NCBI RefSeq assembly: GCF_008370325.1
Contig: NZ_VNIP01000005.1
Span: forward strand, 1-64,000
Source: Martinezella tropici
GTDB lineage: Bacteria > Pseudomonadota > Alphaproteobacteria > Rhizobiales > Rhizobiaceae
Reading direction: 5' to 3'
Length of the DNA stretch: 64,000 bases
Part shown: positions 8,808 to 17,286 of the stretch, piece after piece
Layout: each line of letters opens with the position of its first letter
Position numbering within the stretch: the first letter of the stretch is position 1
Notes under the pieces: model-generated
Seen by the model: only the letters and a program-made list of their open reading frames with translations
Told to the model about the DNA's origin: nothing
Databases searched by the model: none
Program-made: the position numbers and the translations under genes

Positions 8808-10321
8808 CGGATCGTCTCGTCCACCGAGCGATCGGAGATATCGATCCAGATGGTCTTCAATTCGCAATAGTTGTCGTGTGCGAAGATTGACTTGTCGCGT
8901 CCGCCGAAGCCCGACTCCTTGTAGCCGCCAAAGGGTGTGGTCGCGTCGCCTTCTCCGAAGCAGTTGACCGTGACGAGGCCAGCTCGGATGTCGCGCGACA
9001 GCCGGATCGCATTCTTCAGGCTGCCGGTATAGACTGACGCCGTCAGGCCATAATTGGTGTCGTTGGCAAGAGCGGCGGCCTCGGCAAGCGTGTTGAACGT
9101 CGTCACCGACAGGATCGGCCCGAAGATCTCTTCCTTGAACAGCCGGCTGGAGGATGTGACGCCGTCGACCACCGTCGGCTCGACGAAGATGCCGCCATGC
9201 GTTTCGCCGCCATGGGCGATCGTCAACTTCTCGCTTTTGACGTCATCGAGGAACGACGTGACCTTCTCGTAGTGGTTCTTGCTGACCAGCGCACCGACGC
9301 GGTTTTCCGGATCAAGAGGATCGCCCGTCTTCCACTCGCGCATATACGCACCGATGCGCTTTAGCAGCTCGTCCTTGACCTTGGTATGGACGATCAGGCG
9401 CGAGCTGGCGCTGCAATTTTCGCCCATATTCCAGAAGGCACCATTCACCACTTGCTCGGCGACGAGATCCAGGTCCTCGGCATCGTCAAGCACCAACGCC
9501 GGGTTCTTGCCGCCGCATTCGAGCACGACCTTCTTCAGGTTGGAATCGGCCGAGTAGTGCAGGAAGCGACGACCGGTCGGCGTCGAGCCGGTGAAGGCCA
9601 CCATGTCGACATCCATATGCAGACCGATCGGTTCTCCGACGTCCTTGCCTCCGCCGGTGACGACATTGAAGATACCGGCGGGAATGCCGGCTTCATGCGC
9701 GAGTTCGGCGACCCGCAGTGTCGTCAGCGTCGTCTCCTGCGCAGGCTTGACGATGACCGAGCATCCGGACGCAAGCGCTGGGCCGATTTTCCAGGCGAGC
9801 ATCAGCAGTGGGAAATTCCACGGCAGCACGCAACCGACAACGCCGATCGGCTCGCGCACCACCATCGCCAGTGCATTCGGGCCGACCGGATTGGTGTTGT
9901 CATAAAGCTTGTCGATCGCCTCGGCATGCCAGCGAAGGGTGTGGATGGTATCGGGCACGTCGACGGTCTGGCACTCGCGAACCGGCTTGCCACTGTCGAG
10001 GCTTTCCATGACCGCCAGCTCATGACGGTTGTCTTCGAGCAGTTTGGCGAACTTGATGAGCGTTGCCTTGCGCTCGCCGGGTGACAGTTGACGCCAGCGG
10101 CCATCGTCGAAGGCCTCCCTTGCCTTGAGCACCGCATAATCGACATCACTTGAGTCACAGGCGGCGATTTCCGCCAGGAGTTCGCCGGTGGCCGGGTTCG
10201 TGGTCTTGAACGTCTTGCCGGATTTGGCCGGACGGAAGGTGCCGTCGATGAAGGCATTCGTCGGGAACTGAAGGCCGGCGGCGATCGCCTTATATTCTGC
10301 TGCGGTCAAGGGTTCATGCAT
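8804..10321 (-). CDS. hypH: aldehyde dehydrogenase, probable 2-oxoglutarate semialdehyde dehydrogenase
   Basis: A 505-residue NAD(P)-dependent aldehyde dehydrogenase. The catalytic residues are Glu268 in LECGGKNPAL and Cys303 in GENCSASSR, and the coenzyme-binding GSTPTG lies near residue 245. By overall look it resembles PuuC/γ-glutamyl-aminobutyraldehyde dehydrogenases. In the hydroxyproline pathway the last step oxidises 2-oxoglutarate semialdehyde to 2-oxoglutarate, and this is the only dehydrogenase in the operon. The start overlaps the DapA-like gene by 8 bp and the stop overlaps the oxidase start by 4 bp, so the genes are translationally linked. The specificity is inferred from context. 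Confidence 0.85.
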   Translation of the reverse strand: MHEPLTAAEYKAIAAGLQFPTNAFIDGTFRPAKSGKTFKTTNPATGELLAEIAACDSSDVDYAVLKAREAFDDGRWRQLSPGERKATLIKFAKLLEDNRHELAVMESLDSGKPVRECQTVDVPDTIHTLRWHAEAIDKLYDNTNPVGPNALAMVVREPIGVVGCVLPWNFPLLMLAWKIGPALASGCSVIVKPAQETTLTTLRVAELAHEAGIPAGIFNVVTGGGKDVGEPIGLHMDVDMVAFTGSTPTGRRFLHYSADSNLKKVVLECGGKNPALVLDDAEDLDLVAEQVVNGAFWNMGENCSASSRLIVHTKVKDELLKRIGAYMREWKTGDPLDPENRVGALVSKNHYEKVTSFLDDVKSEKLTIAHGGETHGGIFVEPTVVDGVTSSSRLFKEEIFGPILSVTTFNTLAEAAALANDTNYGLTASVYTGSLKNAIRLSRDIRAGLVTVNCFGEGDATTPFGGYKESGFGGRDKSIFAHDNYCELKTIWIDISDRSVDETIR

Positions 10322-11225
10322 GATTGGCTCCCGACGTGATCTGGGCGACCGTGCGCTTCAGGGTGGCGACGACGGTCTCAAGGGTTCGCTTTTCCTCGGA
10401 GGTCAATCCGCGCAGCGGCGCGCGCACCGAACCGGCCTTCAGGCCGATGATCTCGCAGCCATGCTTGATCGACTGCACGAACTTGCCGCATTCGAGGAAG
10501 TCCATCAGCGGCAGCATGGCCGTCATGATCGCCCGGCCCTTGTCGAAGTTCTTATCGAGGACACAGGCTTCATAAAGCGCGACGTGTTCGCGCGGCAGGA
10601 AATTGGAACCGGCGCAGACCCAGCTCTTTGCCCCCCAGGCAAAGAATTCGAGCGCCTGATCGTCCCAGCCGCAGGACAGTGAAATATGCGGGAATTTGCG
10701 AGCGAGTCGATGCAGGTTGCCCATGTCGCCGGAGCTTTCCTTGATCGCCCTGACATTTCTGGACTTGCCGACGCGGGAGAAATAGTCCTCGCCCATCATG
10801 ACGCCCATGCGGGCGGGGTAGTTGTAGAGCATGATCGGCAGGTCGGCGGCGCGGTCGACGGTCAGCGCATGAATTGCGTTTTCCTTCTCCGTCGGCAGGG
10901 CATAGGGTGGCGATGACACCAGGATCGCATCGGCGCCGATCTCGCTTGCTGCCTTTGCGTATTCGACGGAGTCTTCCGTGCGGGTTGCGCCGGTTCCGAC
11001 GATGAGCGGCAGCCGATTGCCGACGACCTGCTTGGCATAGGCGGCAAGCTCGAAGCGCTCCTGACTGCTCTGGGCGTAATACTCGCCCGTCGAGCCGCCG
11101 ATAATGATGCCGTGGACCTTAGCCTCGATGAGGCTCTCGATGACTGCCGCAAACGCGGTCTTGTCCATCTGGCCGTCCGGCCCATACGGCGTGATCGCCG
11201 GGGTGTAGATGCCTTCGAAATTCAA
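10314..11225 (-). CDS. hypD: DapA-family aldolase/deaminase, probable 1-pyrroline-4-hydroxy-2-carboxylate deaminase
   Basis: A 303-residue DHDPS/NAL-family protein reading MNFEGIYTPAITPYGPDGQM. The Schiff-base lysine is Lys162 (AIKESSGD) and the conserved tyrosine is Tyr134 (LYNYPARMG). I chose a TTG start at 11225 that overlaps the TGA of the regulator gene. The longer in-frame ATG version would put 34 unrelated residues inside the regulator. Hydroxyproline operons use a DapA homologue to deaminate and dehydrate 1-pyrroline-4-hydroxy-2-carboxylate to 2-oxoglutarate semialdehyde plus ammonia. Neighbouring oxidase and dehydrogenase genes give the adjoining steps. Confidence 0.85.
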   Translation of the reverse strand: MNFEGIYTPAITPYGPDGQMDKTAFAAVIESLIEAKVHGIIIGGSTGEYYAQSSQERFELAAYAKQVVGNRLPLIVGTGATRTEDSVEYAKAASEIGADAILVSSPPYALPTEKENAIHALTVDRAADLPIMLYNYPARMGVMMGEDYFSRVGKSRNVRAIKESSGDMGNLHRLARKFPHISLSCGWDDQALEFFAWGAKSWVCAGSNFLPREHVALYEACVLDKNFDKGRAIMTAMLPLMDFLECGKFVQSIKHGCEIIGLKAGSVRAPLRGLTSEEKRTLETVVATLKRTVAQITSGANHA

Positions 11226-11932
11226 GACGATTTCTCCATCGATGCGACGGGCACTTCGACGAGTGCGTCTGCTTTCATTCCCTGTGGAGCGATGAACATT
11301 TCCATGTTCTCGCGCGACAGTTCCCAATGCTCGAACACCAGGTCGACGACGGAGTCCTCATCATGTTGCGCGATCGCCTCGATGAAGCCGTCGTGGTGCT
11401 CCACGGCAAGCTGAAGCCGTTCGCGCATGTCGTCGTTTCTCGGTCGAAAGAAGGTGTGTCCAATGCGCGCATGGTCGATCAGCAAGCGACCGAGGCTCGG
11501 CTGGAGATAGGCATTGAACGACATTTCGCCGATGATTTCGTGGAAGCGATTGTTCTCCAGCACCATCGCGAGAACGTCGCCTGAGCCGCTTGCCGAGCGA
11601 AATCGGTCCTGCGTTTCCTTCAGATCCGCGAGCTGTTTCGGCTTGAAATTTTGAACCGCGAGCCGGCCGATCGCCGCATAAATCATTGGCGCCACCAGAA
11701 AGAAGTGCCTGAGCGTCTGATGGTTCATCGGGCTGACGCGCGCGCCGCGGTTTGCCCGGATGTCGATATAGCCTTCGCCTTCGAGGCGCCGGAAGATTTC
11801 CCGGACCGGCGTACGCGAGAGCCCATATTGTTCGCCGAGCGTTGCTTCGTCCAAATCTTGATCGGGATCGAGCTCCATCGTCAGAATCTGACGCTTTAGA
11901 TCGTCGTAAAGACTGTTCTTCCCACCCTTCAT
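11222..11932 (-). CDS. hypR: GntR-family (FCD) transcriptional regulator of the hydroxyproline operon
   Basis: A 236-residue regulator. The N-terminal winged helix (NSLYDDLKRQILTMELDPDQ, then LDEATLGEQYGLSRTPVREI) is followed by an FCD effector domain with metal-ligand-type Asp/His residues (ENNRFHEIIGE and VEHHDGFIEAI). The start ATG sits behind an AGGAGG ribosome site; in-frame codons upstream have no support. It is the first gene of the operon and shares a TTGA junction with the deaminase gene. S. meliloti hydroxyproline genes are repressed by a GntR-type HypR, so autorepression is likely, probably through the palindrome about 95 bp upstream. Confidence 0.88.
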   Translation of the reverse strand: MKGGKNSLYDDLKRQILTMELDPDQDLDEATLGEQYGLSRTPVREIFRRLEGEGYIDIRANRGARVSPMNHQTLRHFFLVAPMIYAAIGRLAVQNFKPKQLADLKETQDRFRSASGSGDVLAMVLENNRFHEIIGEMSFNAYLQPSLGRLLIDHARIGHTFFRPRNDDMRERLQLAVEHHDGFIEAIAQHDEDSVVDLVFEHWELSRENMEMFIAPQGMKADALVEVPVASMEKSS

Positions 11933-12025
11933 CACGACCTTCCTCCTAAAATTCCGCAGGGGATTGAACCCATCGAGCCCTGCCGATGAGAAAAGGTCGC
12001 ATAGGCAGCTGGATGAGTCAATGAA

Positions 12026-12048
12026 ATTGTATACTCTACGTACACAAT
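12026..12048. promoter_or_regulatory. palindromic operator candidate for the GntR/FCD regulator
   Basis: The arms ATTGTATAC (12026-12034) and GTACACAAT (12040-12048) are inverted repeats matching at eight of nine positions around a five-base centre. TTGTATAC-like half sites are typical for FCD-type GntR proteins. The site is about 95 bp upstream of the regulator start, at the head of the whole minus-strand operon. Confidence 0.6.
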
Positions 12049-12084
12049 GGATATCGCAGGAAAATACAATATCCAAGATCGATG

Positions 12085-12437
12085 AGTTTCATCACAACTT
12101 TCGCTCGAGAGACGGCGGTGATCGACGCAAGCCGCAAGCCGGGCGCCAACTCGCACGCGACGTGGGATTAGCCGAACCGGGCGACTTCCAGAGCGGACTG
12201 AAAGCCGCGATGGCCGCCGCGGATGCGCTCGGTGCGAGCACGGAAGCGATCGCTCAACCGGACGGCGTACTGGTTCGAAACTATAGTTGCCCGCTGGGCA
12301 GCGCTGTCCGCGAAGAAAAATGCGTGTGCCGAGCACTTGCGGCATTTTTCTCCGAAGCCACTGGCCGGCTGGCAACCGAGCAATGTCTGCGAGATGATCG
12401 CTTGCTTTGCCAGTATCTTATAAAACACACGTCTTAG
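12085..12437 (+). pseudogene. remnant of a winged-helix regulator with cysteine-rich C-terminal domain
   Basis: The readable part ends GVLVRNYSCPLGSAV, REEKCVCRALAAFF, ATEQCLRDDRLLCQYLI. Its Cys-Pro...Cys-x-Cys...Cys pattern matches the C-terminal domain of SufR/DeoR-like transcriptional regulators. The N-terminal helix-turn-helix expected about 120-150 residues earlier is missing: upstream lie the hydroxyproline operator and unrelated sequence. No convincing start codon or ribosome site is visible. I read it as a 5'-truncated gene. The exact left boundary is uncertain. Confidence 0.5.
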
Positions 12438-12504
12438 GCGCAGTTGCTTTGCCGATTGGCTTCAACCGATGAACCGCGTTCGCGTTTCGCGGCTAGGTAT
12501 CGTC

Positions 12505-13410
12505 CTACAGGGCGGCGATACGCAATTTGGGGTCCTCAAGCAAAAATAACGATAGTTCCTCGATGAAAACTCTCTGGCGCCTCGGTATATGTCGGGTGCT
12601 GGGCATCAAAACATGTATCGGCAAAGGCTGAACTTCATATTCGCGTAAAACGCGAATGAGCGATCCGCGAGCGAGATCATCAATGGCTTGGTAGGACAGT
12701 ATGCGAGCAACGCCATGACCCGCGCGTGCCGCTACAAGTACAGACTCGACGTCATTTATGCTCAGCCTTGCGGGTACTCCGAGAGATTGACCATTGGGGA
12801 GTCCTCCAAATATCCATTCGTGTTTGCCATCATATCTAGTACCGAAGATAATATTATGTCCCACAAGATCGGTCGGAGTTTGCGGCGTCCCCCGCTCTGC
12901 AAGGTATTGAGGAGAAGCCACGTGGACGCGTCGCACTTCGCCAACTTTGCGCGCAACCATATCGGAATCAGGCAACACTCCGATCCGCACTGCCGCATCG
13001 ATCCTCTGTTCGATGACATCAATATATCGGTCGTCGAGCACGATATCGACTTCTAGTTCCGGATTGCGCTCGAGAAATTGCGTGACGAACGGTGTGACGA
13101 ACAGCCGGCCGAACTGAACTGGCGCCGTAATCCGCAGCAAGCCTCGCAGAAGACCTTGGTCGAGATTGTTGATCGCCTCGTCATAGTCGCCCAAAATGGA
13201 TATTGCCCGCACGGACATGTCCCTTCCGGCAGCAGTCAGTGAAACCCTCCTGGTGTTCCGCTCAACCAACCGGACACCACTGCGCTCCTCCAGCGCAGTC
13301 AGCGCGCGCGACACCGTCGCCGGCGACACCCCCACCTTCGTCGCCGCCTGAGTAAGACTTCGTGTCTCGGATATAGCTTGGAAGATTCTCAGTTCCTCAA
13401 GGCGATCCAC
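12505..13410 (-). CDS. LysR-family transcriptional regulator
   Basis: A 301-residue LysR protein. The helix-turn-helix is near residues 17-45 (SLTQAATKVGVSPATVSRAL) and is followed by a normal effector domain (LRITAPVQFGRLFVTPFVTQ). It belongs to the common DsdC/AaeR-like branch with SPATVSR in the recognition helix. It is divergent from the glutathione-transferase gene, with about 110 bp between them containing a long inverted repeat. By position it should control the transferase and the following flavin/iron-sulfur oxidoreductase. No effector can be named. Confidence 0.9.
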   Translation of the reverse strand: MDRLEELRIFQAISETRSLTQAATKVGVSPATVSRALTALEERSGVRLVERNTRRVSLTAAGRDMSVRAISILGDYDEAINNLDQGLLRGLLRITAPVQFGRLFVTPFVTQFLERNPELEVDIVLDDRYIDVIEQRIDAAVRIGVLPDSDMVARKVGEVRRVHVASPQYLAERGTPQTPTDLVGHNIIFGTRYDGKHEWIFGGLPNGQSLGVPARLSINDVESVLVAARAGHGVARILSYQAIDDLARGSLIRVLREYEVQPLPIHVLMPSTRHIPRRQRVFIEELSLFLLEDPKLRIAAL

Positions 13411-13432
13411 TGTTTCAGTTCCTGCAAAGGTT

Positions 13433-13470
13433 CATTGCGAACTTAGACATTCCCCTCATTCATCGCAATG
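13433..13470. promoter_or_regulatory. inverted repeat in LysR/GST divergent promoter
   Basis: CATTGCGA (13433-13440) and TCGCAATG (13463-13470) are perfect 8-bp inverted arms separated by 22 bp, in the short region between the divergent LysR and transferase genes. They could be two half sites for a LysR tetramer. Confidence 0.45.
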
Positions 13471-13522
13471 ATAGAAGCAGAGGTATTGGGCCGTAGGTCG
13501 GCTGCTGTTGTTGCGAGGCTAC

Positions 13523-14134
13523 ATGGACAAAGTCCTTTTAACCGTTTATGGCATGGCGATTTCGGGGCATGTTCACCGGGTGAGGCTATTTCTCGAGATC
13601 CTCGGCCTGCCGTACACATACGTAGAGACGACGGCCGAAGACCGTTCATCACCCGAATACTGTGCCATCAGTCCTTTGTGCCAGGTTCCATGTATCCGAG
13701 ATGGCGAGATTACCTTGAGCGACAGCAACGCTATCCTTGTCTATCTTGCAGAACGGTACGCTCCGGAAGGTAATTGGATCTTACGCGATCCCCTGGGTGC
13801 AGCTCATTTGCAGCGATGGTTTTCAATTGCGGCCGGCGAGCTCCGCTATGGTCCGGCTTTGGCGCGGGCAATTAACCTCCTTCAACGGCCTCTTGATCCC
13901 GAACCGCCTCGCGCACTTGCAGCTAAACTTTTCGGAATGATAGAGAGGCACCTGAGCGGCCGGCCATATCTTGCGGCGGAGCACCCAACCCTGGCCGACA
14001 TTGCACTTTATTCCTATGTTTCCCACGCACCTGAAGGCGGGATTTCACTAACGCCTTATCCAGCAGTCACTGTATGGCTAAAAAGGATTGAAGCTATCCC
14101 CGGGTTCATCCCCCTCCAATGGACGAATAATTGA
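13523..14134 (+). CDS. glutathione S-transferase
   Basis: A 203-residue soluble transferase. The thioredoxin-like N-terminal domain (MDKVLLTVYGMAISGHVHRV) carries the cis-proline and glutathione γ-glutamyl contact motif LCQVPCIRDGEITLSDSNAI. The all-helical C-terminal domain contains the usual HPTLADIALYSYV capping motif. I took the ATG at 13523; a TTG five codons earlier is possible. It starts the plus-strand pair with the flavin/FNR/ferredoxin protein 19 bp downstream, so conjugation or dehalogenation of an electrophile followed by redox chemistry is conceivable. The substrate is unknown. Confidence 0.92.
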   Translation: MDKVLLTVYGMAISGHVHRVRLFLEILGLPYTYVETTAEDRSSPEYCAISPLCQVPCIRDGEITLSDSNAILVYLAERYAPEGNWILRDPLGAAHLQRWFSIAAGELRYGPALARAINLLQRPLDPEPPRALAAKLFGMIERHLSGRPYLAAEHPTLADIALYSYVSHAPEGGISLTPYPAVTVWLKRIEAIPGFIPLQWTNN

Positions 14135-14153
14135 TTTCACCAGGAGGCGCCTC

Positions 14154-16217
14154 ATGTCCGATTCTGAACCTTTGGAACGGCCTTATCATGCCGGAGAAAT
14201 CGAAGTTCAAATCCGCGCTGGAGGGCGCGAGGCGGCTCAGTTGGGCGCCCGCCGGTCAATTCGTGGTGAAATGCTCGATAGGCACCGAGCATTTTTTGCC
14301 TCGCTCCCGTACGTTTTCATCGGCACTGCAGATGATAAGGGTCGCCCCTGGGCAAGCGTGCTCGCGGGTCCTCCGGGCTTCATGACGTCGCCGTGCCCTA
14401 AACGTCTTCGACTGGAGGCGACATTATCCGATTCAGATCCCGCCGCCGCTGGCCTACGACCAGGAGCTTCCGTTGCTCTGGTCGGCGTCGAACTGCAAAC
14501 CCGCCGTCGCAACCGCATGAATGGCGTCGTTGTGGATACCTCAAAAAATGGCATTGAAGTTGAAGTTCGTCAGGCGTTCGGAAACTGTCCGCAATATATT
14601 CAGCAACGAAATTATTCCGGGCGACATCAAAATCTGAGACCCACCGGCCGACGGCTCGCTGGCGTCGATGCTGAAGCGCGACGTATTCTTGAAACGGCCG
14701 ATGCATGTTTCATGGCGAGCGTTGCACCAGACGAGGGCAATGAAGAGCCGAGCAGAGGTGTGGATGTCAATCATAAGGGTGGCAGGCCAGGCTTTCTGCG
14801 GGTTGAGAAGAGAAATGGTTCGACGTTCGTTTTGCTTCCCGATTTTATCGGGAATTTCTTCTTCAACACATTAGGCAATATTGCGGTAAATGGCGTTGCA
14901 GGCCTATTCGCCCCTGACTTCACATCCGGATCTGCCGTATCTCTGACAGGACAAGCCAGGATAATTTGGGCTGGTGAACAGCTTGAGATCTTTGCGGGTG
15001 CAGAGCGGCTCATCGAGATCGCGATCGACGAAATCTGGATTGTGGAAGACGTTTTGCCCAGGGACTGGGACACGGCAGAGGAAGCTCCAGAGCTCCCGAG
15101 CACAGGGACATGGAGGGAGGTCCAACATGCACTGCAAAGGAATAATGACGGCGACCATGATCTAGATCTCGAAGTGGTGTCGCTCATGGACGAATGCGAG
15201 GGTGTCCGATCTATTGTTCTCGCCTCTTCCGATCGCAAGCCTCTACCGATGTTCAAGCCGGGGCAATACTTGCCCATCGTCCTTAAGCGCGGCCCAGGCG
15301 AAAAGCCGCTGCACGGAACCTATTCGATCTCCAGCGAACCCGCCCGCTCAAGCTATCGAATCAGCGTTTCGCTGGCGTCAGAAGGCAATCATGATAGCGT
15401 GAGCGCCTGGCTTCACGCTAACATTTCTGTTGGCGACAAGATCAAGGCGTCGCGGCCCCGTGGTGGCTTTCATGTAGACACCAAGTCACCGAAGGCAATT
15501 TTGCTTATTGGCGCCGGCATCGGTGTAACCCCACTCGTCGCCATGGCTCAAACCTTAACGAGCGGCACCGATGACCGCGGCCGGAGTCCGGACCGCCCCG
15601 TCATTCTGATACATGCGGTGCGAAACGGGTCCAGGCATCCATTCAGGAATGAAATTCTTGCGCGCGCGCAGCAACGCAGAAACTTCTTTCCGGCTTTCGT
15701 CTACTCGGCACCAACCGATGAGGACAAGCTGCAGCGGGCGTTCCACTTCGCGGGCCATCTGGATCGAGGCGTATTAAGAAGCCTTCTTCCTTTAGATGAC
15801 TACGAGGTATTTGTCTGCGGTCCGAGCAGCTTCATGCAGGACATCTATGATGCTCTCCGCTCACTCGGGGTCGATGATCAAAGCATTCATTCGGAAGCGT
15901 TCGGACGGTCAGCTATTAAAAGATCCGTGCCAGAAGTGGACGCGACCCAGCGCAGATCTCCGTCAGCAGCCAGGATCACCTTTGCCCGGTCGTGTAAGTC
16001 CGGAATGTGGAAACCCGATACCACCATTCTCGACATAGCCGAGGAGCTTAGCATCGACGCGCCGTACGGCTGTCGCGAGGGTCGGTGCGGTCAATGTGAA
16101 ATTCGTCTGCTGGCCGGCGCCGTCCGATACGATCGAGAGGCCTTGGCGATTGGTACCAGTTCAGCTCTAATCTGTTGCGCACATCCGATCGACGAAGAGG
16201 TCGTCTTGGATCTTTAG
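14154..16217 (+). CDS. three-domain oxidoreductase: pyridoxamine-phosphate-oxidase-like flavin domain + FNR reductase + plant-type [2Fe-2S] ferredoxin
   Basis: A 687-residue fusion. Residues 1-320 contain a PNPOx-like split-barrel (SLPYVFIGTADDKGRPWASV and FIGNFFFNTLGNIAVNGVAG). Residues 335-590 form a ferredoxin-NADP reductase module with FAD motif GTYSISSEP, NAD(P) motif GAGIGVTPLVAM and CGPSSFMQ. Residues 605-687 form a plant-type ferredoxin with Cys640, Cys645, Cys648 and Cys674/675. An AGGAGG site lies just before the ATG; the longer upstream frame overlaps the transferase. Electrons would pass from NAD(P)H through FAD and the cluster, with the N-terminal flavin as a second redox site. 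The acceptor is unknown. Confidence 0.9.
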   Translation: MSDSEPLERPYHAGEIEVQIRAGGREAAQLGARRSIRGEMLDRHRAFFASLPYVFIGTADDKGRPWASVLAGPPGFMTSPCPKRLRLEATLSDSDPAAAGLRPGASVALVGVELQTRRRNRMNGVVVDTSKNGIEVEVRQAFGNCPQYIQQRNYSGRHQNLRPTGRRLAGVDAEARRILETADACFMASVAPDEGNEEPSRGVDVNHKGGRPGFLRVEKRNGSTFVLLPDFIGNFFFNTLGNIAVNGVAGLFAPDFTSGSAVSLTGQARIIWAGEQLEIFAGAERLIEIAIDEIWIVEDVLPRDWDTAEEAPELPSTGTWREVQHALQRNNDGDHDLDLEVVSLMDECEGVRSIVLASSDRKPLPMFKPGQYLPIVLKRGPGEKPLHGTYSISSEPARSSYRISVSLASEGNHDSVSAWLHANISVGDKIKASRPRGGFHVDTKSPKAILLIGAGIGVTPLVAMAQTLTSGTDDRGRSPDRPVILIHAVRNGSRHPFRNEILARAQQRRNFFPAFVYSAPTDEDKLQRAFHFAGHLDRGVLRSLLPLDDYEVFVCGPSSFMQDIYDALRSLGVDDQSIHSEAFGRSAIKRSVPEVDATQRRSPSAARITFARSCKSGMWKPDTTILDIAEELSIDAPYGCREGRCGQCEIRLLAGAVRYDREALAIGTSSALICCAHPIDEEVVLDL

Positions 16218-16299
16218 AACTGGCCGGCAAGTGGCTTTTGAATGCGCACAACACGTTAGGGGCGGTTTGGAGCTGTTGTCGGCAGGTATCGGCTCTGAA

Positions 16300-17214
16300 T
16301 TACTTTCCATCTTTTATTTTTTCCATGAATTGGCGAGTAAGCATGGCCACTTCCTCTGTTTTTTCGTCAAGTGCAAAATGGCCGGCGTCGAGGATATGGA
16401 TTTCAGCGCTTGGAATGTCGCGCTTGTAACCATCGGCACCTGGGACGATGAACGATGGATCGTAGCGTCCCCACATAACGAGCGTCGGCGGCCTGTGCTC
16501 GCGCAGCCATGCTTGCCAGCGCCGATAGGAGGCCACGTTGGTGCGATAATCATAGAGAAGCGCCGACTGGATCTCGCGCTGGCCGGGGCGAGATAGGAAG
16601 GCAAATTCATCGATCCAACTGTCGGGATTGTATCGCGCTTGGTTGGGGCTTTCGCCTAGATGGCGTAGTTTTGTGCCCTCGAAGCCGAGAAAGGAATCGA
16701 CCTGTTCTGGGTGCGAAGCCGGATCCTTCCAGTATTTTGCAATATTGGTCCACTTGGGTCCAAGCCCTTCCTGGTAAGCATTCGCATTTTGGATGACGAG
16801 CGCTTCCACCTTTTCCGGCGCTGCCATAGCCATACGGAACCCCACCGGTCCGCCATAGTCTTGCATGAAGAGAGTATAGCGGGAGAGATCGAGCTGCTGT
16901 AGAAGGGATGCGGTCGTTTCGGCCAGATGGTCGAAAGTATAGCGATATTGCTCCGGCGATGGCGCATCGCTCTGCCCAAAACCGGGATAATCGGGCGCTA
17001 TCAGATGATAGCGGTCGGCAAGCAATGGGATGAGGCTATCCCACATTCGCGACGACGAGGGATAACCGTGCAGCAAGACGATCGTGGGCGCATCCTTAGG
17101 GCCAGCTTCGCGATAGAAGAGCCTCAGGCCGTCTACATTCACCAGGTGGTAGGTCGTCGTCGCGCTGGTATAGGGAATCGCCGCAACCGGGGCGATCGTA
17201 ATTGCTGCCGCCAT
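16300..17214 (-). CDS. alpha/beta hydrolase with aspartate nucleophile (epoxide hydrolase/dehalogenase branch)
   Basis: A 304-residue hydrolase. The oxyanion motif is LLHGYPSSSRMW. The nucleophile elbow MQDYGGPVG gives Asp119, and the acid and base are probably Asp252 (GRYDPSF) and His279 (DAGHFALDE). An Asp nucleophile places it with epoxide hydrolases, haloacetate and haloalkane dehalogenases. The tryptophan and asparagine that bind halide in classical haloalkane dehalogenases are Tyr120 and Tyr51 here, so I do not call it one. It is the last gene of the flavohaemoglobin/nitronate monooxygenase/tautomerase operon and may act on a by-product. A short Ala-rich N-terminus is not a clear signal peptide. 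Confidence 0.88.
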   Translation of the reverse strand: MAAAITIAPVAAIPYTSATTTYHLVNVDGLRLFYREAGPKDAPTIVLLHGYPSSSRMWDSLIPLLADRYHLIAPDYPGFGQSDAPSPEQYRYTFDHLAETTASLLQQLDLSRYTLFMQDYGGPVGFRMAMAAPEKVEALVIQNANAYQEGLGPKWTNIAKYWKDPASHPEQVDSFLGFEGTKLRHLGESPNQARYNPDSWIDEFAFLSRPGQREIQSALLYDYRTNVASYRRWQAWLREHRPPTLVMWGRYDPSFIVPGADGYKRDIPSAEIHILDAGHFALDEKTEEVAMLTRQFMEKIKDGK

Positions 17215-17286
17215 GATTAGTTCTCCGATTATGCTTTATTCCTTGAGCCGGCTCCCCCATTTTGCCAGGCTTTAGCGCTTTCAGAC

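Noticed and set aside
16300..17214. Call as a classical haloalkane dehalogenase
   Set aside because: The Asp nucleophile fits, but the halide-binding Trp and Asn are both Tyr, so only the broader hydrolase branch is supported.
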